NCBI GenBank assembly: GCA_038373885.1
Contig: JAWZYV010013019.1
Location: 2,046,001-2,110,000 of the forward strand
DNA from: Cheiracanthium punctorium
Taxonomy: Eukaryota > Arthropoda > Arachnida > Araneae > Cheiracanthiidae
DNA: 64,000 bases
Direction: 5' to 3'
Part shown: piece after piece, positions 57,096 through 64,000 of the stretch
How the letters are laid out: each line of letters begins with the position of its first letter
Numbering within the stretch: the stretch's first letter is position 1
Program-made: the position numbers and the translations under genes
The notes under the pieces: model-generated
Databases searched by the model: none
Seen by the model: only the letters and a program-made list of their open reading frames with translations
Told to the model about the DNA's origin: nothing

Positions 57096-57914
57096 AGCCA
57101 GATGATTCAACAAAGGGGGCAGTGCCCCCAGTATGAGTATGCATGTTCAATTGTTTTCTTCTCCCCCATCCTCAGAGGTTTTTTAAGTGTTATGAAAATA
57201 TGTTTTCGACTACTTCATTTTTTTAATTGTTTTTACTAATTGCGTGCGTTAATAAAATTTCAGTGGTGGCAGAATGTCCTTAACAGTGCACACGCTCAAT
57301 GTTTTCTGGTTGACTTAATTTTTCGTTATGAAATTATCGTGATATCTTAACTATTGTTAGTGATTCTGATATCTTTTAACACTTTCAAATAAGGCTAAAG
57401 TGTGTATGACTTTGGTTTGTCTGTCCATCTGTCCATCTATGCTCCTAACTACCGTAAATATGCATCGATTGCTACAAAATTTATATATGTTATATAATGT
57501 ATGTCGTAAATAAGATTGATAACTTTTTACAGGTGCACTTAAAAGAATTCGATACATTATATTTTACGGGTAGTCGCAGGGGGCGGCAAATTTTTTTTCT
57601 GGGGGGCAGTGGCCCCCAAATGCACCTTGGGTATGGTCTAGCTACTGCGGGACTTATATTAAACTAATACTAATTAATAATAATATAGTAATGCTCGCTT
57701 ACATATAATATACTACCGCGAAGATAAAGGGGGCTGTAGCCCACCCTAGAAAATCAGACCAGTTACGCCAATGGGCGAGACCCTTCAAGAGCTGGCTTCG
57801 GACATAGATAGGGTGTCATCTAGCCTACGGCAACTACCCTGATAATGTCCGAGAAGTTGCAGTATAACATTTTATTAAAGGCGTCAATAAAATGCGGAGA
57901 TACAGAAAGCATTG

Positions 57915-58502
57915 CTCAGTGGCGGGGTAAGACAAAAATTAGCAGTAGGCAAGGAGAATTTTGTGAGGCCCTGCAGCCCCACCTTACTATTTTTAAGTAC
58001 CAATTTTAGAGGCGATGCGGTTTTCGTTTGAAAATCTATTTGTAGCCCTTTTTGTTATATTAAATAAAAAAGCACTAATGAAAGTTGTGTTGACATATTT
58101 GATTTTTAAAAATGTCAATCTATTCATTAAAAAAATTATTTGTTGATCAAATGAAAACGGAACTGTGATCATAATTTGGTGTGTGTGTGGAAGTGTAAAA
58201 AGTTGTGTTTAGAGATAAGAATGGGAAGTGAAAGAAGAGAAACCAGGAGAATAGGCTTGCCCCCTTTTTAAGTGCGCCTAACCACGTGATATAAGTTGGT
58301 GGTCTGTCAGATGTGTTGTAAAGTAAGAGGGCCAAAATCATATTGATGTCTTTTCCTTGATTTTCCGGACCGTCGTCAACAATCGACAGTGTTGACTATA
58401 ATCGCTTTACTCTAAGCTCATTATGAGTATTGCACTACCCTTGCATGTGCTGCAATCAAAGTCATGCCTTCTGGCCTCTTGCCTTCTTGTGTGGTTTTGC
58501 TT
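57915..58502. other. Unassigned, starts with a hAT-like end
   Basis: CAGTGGCGGGGTAAGACA at 57915 looks like another hAT/MITE end; its partner was not found. The rest is AT-rich. Confidence 0.4.
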
Positions 58503-58690
58503 CACGACAAGGCGTGGCCGCATACGGCCACTCGCACATTCAGCATGCTGGAGCAGTTTTGGTGAAGTGAGCTGGAATACCCACCGTACAGCTCTGACCT
58601 TTTACCATGCGATTTTCATCTTTGGTCCTCTAAAAAAGACTTGGAAGGGTCGACGTTTTCACTTGGACAATGTTTGAAACTGGTTTCAAT
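58503..58690 (+). pseudogene. Mariner transposase fragment
   Basis: HDKAWPHTATRTFSMLEQFW, an in-frame TGA, then YPPYSSDLLPCDFHLWSSKK and DLEGSTF. This matches the HDNARPH and YPPYSPDLxPxDFHLF blocks around the second and third catalytic Asp of mariner (DD34D) transposases. Only this part is present and it contains stops. Confidence 0.85.
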
Positions 58691-59576
58691 TTCAGGCAAA
58701 CTCTTCCTACGAACAAGGTTTATTACATTCCTCATCAATATACTACAGAAAATAAAAATAATCAAACCACATCTACGTCAATGGAAAATAGAGAAATAAA
58801 AATTACACAATTTTAAGATAGGTTTTTTTTCCATCGCTTTATTTTTCATTTTTTGCTCTCTCTTTAAATTCGGTACACGGCCATTTTTAAAACTCAGTAT
58901 TTCAATTCTTTTTTAAATGTTTCACATTATTAACTTGTAAAATTATAAAATACTAGCGGCTACCCGCGACTTCGTCCGCGTCGGCTTTAGAATTAGGTCC
59001 CGAGAGAAACGAAGCATGTGTGAATAACAAATATGTTTGCGACTAAAGAAACTGCATTTAAATATTATTTGCTTTTTTACTTATTTTAAATGAAGTATAA
59101 TGCATGATAATATACTTCATTTAAAATAACAGAGTATGTAAAATTACTAAATTTAGATTTTTTTCAGGCATTTGGCGAATAGAGACAGTTACGACAGTAT
59201 TTGCGAACTGTTTTGAGTGTTCTTGTAACAGAAATATTTATGCTATATGCATGAATTTTAGCCTATGTTAATCAGGAATAGTGCAGCTTTCTATTAGCGA
59301 AAAAGTTTTAGAATCGGTTCTATACTTACAGAGATGCCCATAGAGCGTAATGTATTAGAATTATTTTGAGTGTTCCTGTAAAGGAACTATTTGCGATACA
59401 TGCATTAATTTTAGCCTATAATACTCAAGAATAGTGTAGCTTACTATCAGTGAAAAAAGTTTTGGAATCGGTTCAGTACTTACAGAGATACACATAGAGC
59501 GTAATGTAATTCTTATGAGTATCCCTGTAAAAGAACTATTTGTGATATATGCATAAAAGGTAGCCTATAACACTCA

Positions 59577-59787
59577 GGGTCCCCCCAGTGTCTAAGAGGG
59601 TCTGCTCTCAAACCTGGAAGGCGGGAGATGCCAGGTTCAAACACCGGCCGCGCCTGTCGACCTAGCCGCTCGCAGTTTTCCGTGTTTTTTTCAAAAACCT
59701 CGCGAAAATACGGGCTAGGATTCCTTAGAAAATTCCACTCAGAGGAATTCTTCATATACGCCTAGGACCCTATAGGCCTAGGACTTT
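59577..59787 (+). mobile_element. tRNA-derived SINE (family C)
   Basis: The tRNA-like head CCCCAGTGTCTAAGAGGG has an A box, a long variable arm and a B box GGTTCAAACACCGG, spaced as in a type II (Leu/Ser-like) tRNA. The body has CAGTTTTCCGTG. It splits a tandem unit of the 58955-60585 repeat. Confidence 0.75.
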
Positions 59788-60074
59788 CAATCAGTGAAGA
59801 AAGTTTTAAAATCGGTTTAGTTGCTACAAAATTTCCATAGAGCGCAATGCATTAGCATTATTTTGAGTGTCTTTGTAAAAGAATTATTTATGCTATATGC
59901 TTGAAAGGTTGCCTGTATGTTAATCCAGGGCATAAGCTATCTTCATTACAAATTTTTCCAACCATTTTTGTGTGATTCAGTCAAAAATATCCAAACACAT
60001 AAACGTACACATTTATATTATTTATAGGATTTGGAAATTTACGAACTTTAAGAAACACATCTGGACTTTTCTTG

Positions 60075-60244
60075 GTACTTACCTATTATCCCGGCGGTCA
60101 TTCCCGCCAAACTGTTTTTTCGTGAAAAGAGTTGCCAAACTGTTGCCAATCGTATTCAAAACCATTAATAATTTCATGTGCCCGGCATTTATCTCGGCAA
60201 AAAATCGCTCGTCTTGGCGGACCGCCGGGATAATACGTAAGTAC
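60075..60244. mobile_element. MULE-like 170-bp MITE, intact
   Basis: Termini GTACTTACCTATTATCCCGG and, inward from the right, GTACTTACGTATTATCCCGG, inverted for at least 24 bp. The 9-bp duplication ACTTTTCTT flanks it (60065-60073, 60245-60253), the size typical of Mutator-like elements. An older copy is at 30737-30896. Confidence 0.85.
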
Positions 60245-60585
60245 ACTTTTCTTTATTTATGCTTTTTAATTTGGCGTAAAATCAACATAATTTCCATACT
60301 TATTTATGTTTTTCAAATGCATGTCATTTTGCAAATAGAATTTCTGCTTTATTTCAAAAGCATAAATCATTTTGTGCGGGCGATAAAACGGTTTTTAATT
60401 AATAGTTAGAAAAGTAATTAAAATTTCCGAGCCTCAGGTACACTTTACCGAGGTCATGGGTCCAGGCTCCCCTCTATATCTAAACCGAAATGCATCCTAA
60501 TCGATTCAGCGGTTTAGGCGTGAAAGCGTCATAAACAAACAAACAAACAAACTCACTTTCGCATTTATAATATTAGTTAGGATGA

Positions 60586-61711
60586 GAGTGTTTGTCAATC
60601 CGTATTCACTTAGTGTGTCTTTTAAGCAGGGGCGGATCCAGAAAAACCATCTGGGGGGGGGCTCCATTTTTCATTAGGATGATATATTGATTTCAAATTA
60701 CATTTTCTCCCAATGCATAACTAGACATGGTATATCACACTAAATAAGTATGTTGTCTGCTGCAAGAACCGTCGAAAGAAAACTCGGGTCCGGGAGGGGG
60801 GGGGGCAGAGCTGTCGGTCCCCCTATACCGATTAAGTTCAGGCCTATGCTCATAAGCTATGTTTACTATGCGTTTGAATGGACGACGGGACTGATACGGG
60901 AAAAAATGTTCCGTTGCTCGCTCCATTGTGTGGGGGTCGGTGTTTTCAGTTTAGCACATTAAGCTTTTGTTGGTAGATCCAGACTGCTCATTATAAAGTC
61001 GTAAAATTCGCGAGAAAAATGTCGCCTTAACCCCTGTAGTGACGGCAAGACGTGCCTTATCAGCAACGACCTTTATTCATGTTATTCGTAGCCCCCCCCC
61101 TTTAACATTTTAGTGTGCACAGAGTATGATTGCTGAATGCATTATTGAAACCATTTCACATCCAACCAGTAATATACAGTGTTCACAGCATACATTTTCG
61201 CATTTTAGGGTGGCATTAAGTTTTCCAGATTCAGTAATTCCCATCCTTTTCTGTGAGGACTGTAGTAAATCAACCTCAATTGCTATTTACTCTATTATCG
61301 AAATTATCTGCTATTTACAATTTGAGCTTCCTCTTTTAAAACCAGACCACCTATACACTGACAGCCATTCGCTTTGTCTGATATCTTTGAATATATTTTA
61401 CTTTCATAATGAGGATTTGTACCCATACGTCTGGGTGGTGTGGACAACTTATGGGAGCAGTTGAAAGAATGAAAGCTGTACAGATTGCGGAGGGTTGGAT
61501 TGTTCGTCTATGCTTCAGCATCACTTAAGGCCGATGACTGCCGCTGCGTCTAACGTGACTGGATTGGGTAAGACGGCATTCTCGTCGCGAATTTTACGAC
61601 TTTTCAATGGCAAATCGGGGTCCACTAAACCGCAAACCTCGTCCCCTTTAAAATGAAGAGAACAACGGAAGATTTTTTCCCTGTAGCAATGTCCTGTCGT
61701 CCATTCAAATG
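60586..61711. other. Unassigned stretch
   Basis: CAGGGGCGGATCCAG at about 60627 looks like a hAT end without partner. G-runs at 60653-60662 and 60796-60806. A 112-codon plus-strand frame at 61126-61464 is not recognised. No gene supported. Confidence 0.4.
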
Positions 61712-61889
61712 CAGTGGAACCCGCTAAAGTGACTACCTTGGTAAAGAGATCGTCTATATATAACGACCACTTTTGTGCAATTTTGCTTTACAACCATCAC
61801 ACTTTACCACCTTTGTAAGGTGACTAGTTAAGTACAAAGTGACCAGTTTTGTTCTTCCCAAAGGTAGTCCCATTAGACAAGTTCCACTG
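61712..61889. mobile_element. Tc1/mariner-type (Tigger/pogo-like) MITE, 178 bp
   Basis: Ends CAGTGGAACCCGCTAAAGTG and, inward from the right, CAGTGGAACTTGTCTAATGG, typical of pogo-like ends. TA follows the right end; the left flank is TG, so the duplication is not clean. Confidence 0.6.
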
Positions 61890-62047
61890 TACAAATAAAA
61901 CTGAGAACTGTGCTCCAGCCACTGTAGCGATAACGAGTCAATAAAAATTTCCCCTCCTTCTGTTTAAAAATTAAACCACTATCATTTTTGTAAATAGAGA
62001 AATTATGTTTAGTCCATAAAGATTCAATAAGTATTGGTATAAATAGT

Positions 62048-62350
62048 CTTCGTGTATATATATGTAACATTAGGTGTTTCGGGAGTTCTGTGTCGTGGAA
62101 CCGGTGGTAAGGTGAGGGTGAGGCATGGATGTTGAGGTCTCCTGGATGGCTCGGGACTCTGAGCCGCTATTGCGGGAGTGCTGTGTAGTCGTGAACCAGA
62201 GGGAGAGGCATTCGTGGCGCATTCTCGGCGTGGAGTACTAGGCGAGGCGTTGACGGGCAGAACAGGCGATGCGGCGCGACTGGGTAAAGACTCTGGCTTA
62301 GAGCCGACCCCGGCCGCCCGCTGTTTGTAGTCGTAGTCGGGCCGCATATT
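62048..62350 (-). repeat. GC-rich dispersed repeat with TA tail, copy 2
   Basis: On the minus strand it starts CGGCCCGACTACGACTACAA and ends GTTACATATATATACACG. Strikingly GC-rich in an AT-rich region. One frame is open for 107 codons (DYDYKQRAAGVGSKPES, then Pro/Ser-rich); the first 17 codons are also readable in copy 1. Confidence 0.75.
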
Positions 62351-62941
62351 AACTACCTTTACTCTCTGTTGGAAACGGGGGATCTTGAAGCCTTCTGATT
62401 GGCTGCTATCTCAGATTGATGCATGACGTCATGATGCCTTACCGCTCCTTCTTTATTTTAACCTTGTTCTTAGCCCAGCGCTCGATATAATCTTATTAGC
62501 TTATTCTTATGTAGTTTATCAGTTGTTTCAATGTCTGTTTTTCCAGAAAAAAAACTTCCCAGCAAAAAAAGGAAACATTCACTTTCTGTAAATATAAAAA
62601 GGAATCAACCAAATGCAAAACTGCATTAAATTGTAATTTTTTGTACAATACATATATATTAAAGATATAATTTTACTTATTTTCCATATTTCTTGCATTT
62701 CTTATTATTCAATTGTAACCTCAAAAATTTAATTTATAATTTTTGGATATTAAAGGAAAAGAATACATATGAAAAATTATTCGAATACTACCATCCCCAA
62801 ATAATTCTTTCTATCTTAACGTGTCTGAATCTGAAAATAAAATTAAAAGAATTTCTGTGTTATTTACTTTCTCTTTCTAAGTTCTGGGGTTTATATTCAA
62901 CAATTATAAGAAAGTTGGGAGCATTTGAAACGCAACCAACC

Positions 62942-62974
<33 letters not shown>

Positions 62975-63724
62975 CGCTTTGTGAAAGAGGAAAATTAAGA
63001 ACTTTTATTAAGTACTAATAGTTTTGTTGAAAAAGTTACATAATGAAATAATTCTTGGAATTGAAAAATATTTTTATCTATTAAAATTTTTTGTTTCATC
63101 AGTGAAAAAGATTCAATTCATAAAAGTGACCGTACACGTAAAACTAGCAAGAAATAAATGAAAGTTTATAAGCTAATAAAGTTTTATTCTATAATATGTC
63201 TCTCTCTATATATGTGAATAATTTTAAGAAATACCTTATAGAGAATTAACTGAGAATTGTGTATCCTCAAAAACTACAGCAATAAATATTGAATGAGAAA
63301 TTTATTGTTTATATTAGAGTATTCTAAATACATAGTTAAGTGTATTTACCAGTTCAAGGAAATTTTTTGTTTCGCATATTTTTCTATGAATATAGTAGCA
63401 TTAAAAAATACTTTTCTAATTTCTAAAAACATTTAAATTTCTAAATATTTTTTAAACAAAAGTATATTATAAATGCATTTGTATCAATTTATAATATACT
63501 TTTCTAATATTTGAGGTTTTAAAATATTATCACTTAACAAAATCTTTAATCAAACAAACAAATTTAAAATTTAACAAAATCCTCTTATATATCCTATTAT
63601 GTTGAATTTATCATTCAGAATACTCTTTTGATAAAAATATTGTCATTCTAAAAGGTAACTGTATCTTTCTTACAATGAAAAATGAATTTCATTTTATAGT
63701 AATACCTAGTACTTTTCTTTTCTA

Positions 63725-63769
<45 letters not shown>

Positions 63770-64000
63770 CTCTATCCTTAGAATATTCTTGTCACACATA
63801 TGTAGGCATTGTTAAACTTTATTTCCTTTGAAAAACAGGGTTCAATTTTTGTCATTTAAAATTAGTAGTATTTAATATTCATAACATTTGAGTATCTGAT
63901 TAAGAGAGAGAACAAATTAACTAAAGAAAAATATGTTTAAAGGAATGCTGTTAAATGGGAGGAATTTTTTTTTTTAAATTAAATATACACCAAAACAAAT
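62351..64000. other. AT-rich low-complexity end of window
   Basis: No gene or named repeat. A-runs at 62946-62972 and 63730-63767. TATATATGT and CTCTCTCTATATATG microsatellite-like patches. Confidence 0.6.

Larger units (their letters stand above)
53934..57773. mobile_element. hAT-type element, 3.84 kb, no transposase seen
   Basis: CATTGGCGTAAC at both ends, inverted, then related TAGGGTGGGCT blocks. The 8-bp duplication GGCGAGAC is perfect (53926-53933, 57774-57781). The inside holds a family A SINE (54613-54846), a CAGTAGCGTAGCCAGGATTT end (54928), a C-rich block and a possible tRNA-like SINE (56868-57095). An unrecognised 107-codon minus-strand frame lies at 55536-55859 (LPDFKLIYPSMLKVFSV). 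It is probably non-autonomous or heavily rearranged. Confidence 0.88.
49323..57914 (+). mobile_element. Ty3/gypsy retrotransposon, plus-strand copy, broken by three hAT-type elements
   Basis: LTR 49323-50183, leader and coiled-coil gag 50184-50547 and 50717-50964, gag body 53736-53933, gag tail 57774-57914 (NYPDNVREVAV-like). The gaps are filled by elements at 50548-50716, 50965-53735 and 53934-57773. Protease, pol and 3' LTR are absent. It ends where a CAGTGGCGGGG end of another element starts (57915). Confidence 0.85.
58955..60585 (+). repeat. Dispersed repeat with a tandem-repeat-bearing half, most complete copy
   Basis: It starts TACTAGCGGCTACCCGCGAC with TTCGTCCGCG and ends CGCATTTATAATATTAGTTA, end motifs common in arthropod repeats. 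Positions 59180-59960 are four tandem units of about 180 bp (AGTTTTAGAATCGGTT, ACAGAGATGCCCATAGAGCG, TTTTGAGTGTTCCTGTAAA, GCATTAATTTTAGCCTATAA), one split by a SINE. The right half carries GTTTTTAATTAATAGTTAG and a MITE at 60075-60244. Non-coding. Confidence 0.8.

Noticed and set aside
59972..60409. 145-codon plus-strand frame
   Set aside because: It crosses a MITE boundary and a non-coding dispersed repeat, so it cannot be a real protein.
61126..61464. 112-codon frame with YTDSHS, possibly LINE RNase H
   Set aside because: Only one short motif fits; the surrounding residues do not match RNase H blocks.

Overview
The window is AT-rich nuclear DNA from a eukaryote, most probably an arthropod. 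A chelicerate such as a spider would fit, but nothing here proves the lineage. The reasons are one conserved animal gene split by 1.0-5.4 kb introns, many tRNA-derived SINEs, and arthropod-type transposons (Bel/Pao, Ty3/gypsy, hAT, mariner, piggyBac-like and Harbinger-like). No rRNA, free-standing tRNA, CRISPR array or bacterial operon was seen.

The only host gene I can support is DUS1L, a cytosolic tRNA-dihydrouridine synthase. It lies on the minus strand from 39718 down to 11527 in 11 exons whose phases all close. The product is 468 residues, against about 473 for vertebrate DUS1L. Nine introns have GT-AG ends. Intron 4 can only be read in frame with a GC donor (GCAAGT). A polyadenylation signal sits 19 nt past the stop. 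The introns are full of mobile elements: an internally deleted Bel/Pao retrotransposon with 99% identical LTRs inside an older hAT remnant (intron 8), SINEs and tandem repeats (intron 9), a Harbinger-type and a MULE-like MITE (intron 5), a TTAA-bounded MITE (intron 6), and a hAT C-terminal remnant (intron 7).

Positions 1-11,000 lie downstream of DUS1L and consist of repeats. They hold a tandem-repeat-bearing dispersed family (1-1135), a gypsy LTR fragment (1143-1700), a 3.4 kb unfamiliar DNA transposon (2508-5893) whose broken gene is interrupted by four MITEs, a LINE remnant, a hAT remnant, and a palindromic AACTAA array (10381-10665).

Positions 40,400-64,000 lie upstream of DUS1L and are a transposon graveyard. 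Two copies of one Ty3/gypsy family lie back to back in opposite orientation (44.7-48.5 kb minus; 49.3-57.9 kb plus). Each is broken by hAT-type elements whose 8-bp target duplications can still be read, so the order of insertion can be reconstructed. Beyond them are a mariner fragment, another copy of the tandem-repeat-bearing family, and low-complexity DNA. The most promising undescribed item is the 2508-5893 transposon with its ALTGCD-motif protein.
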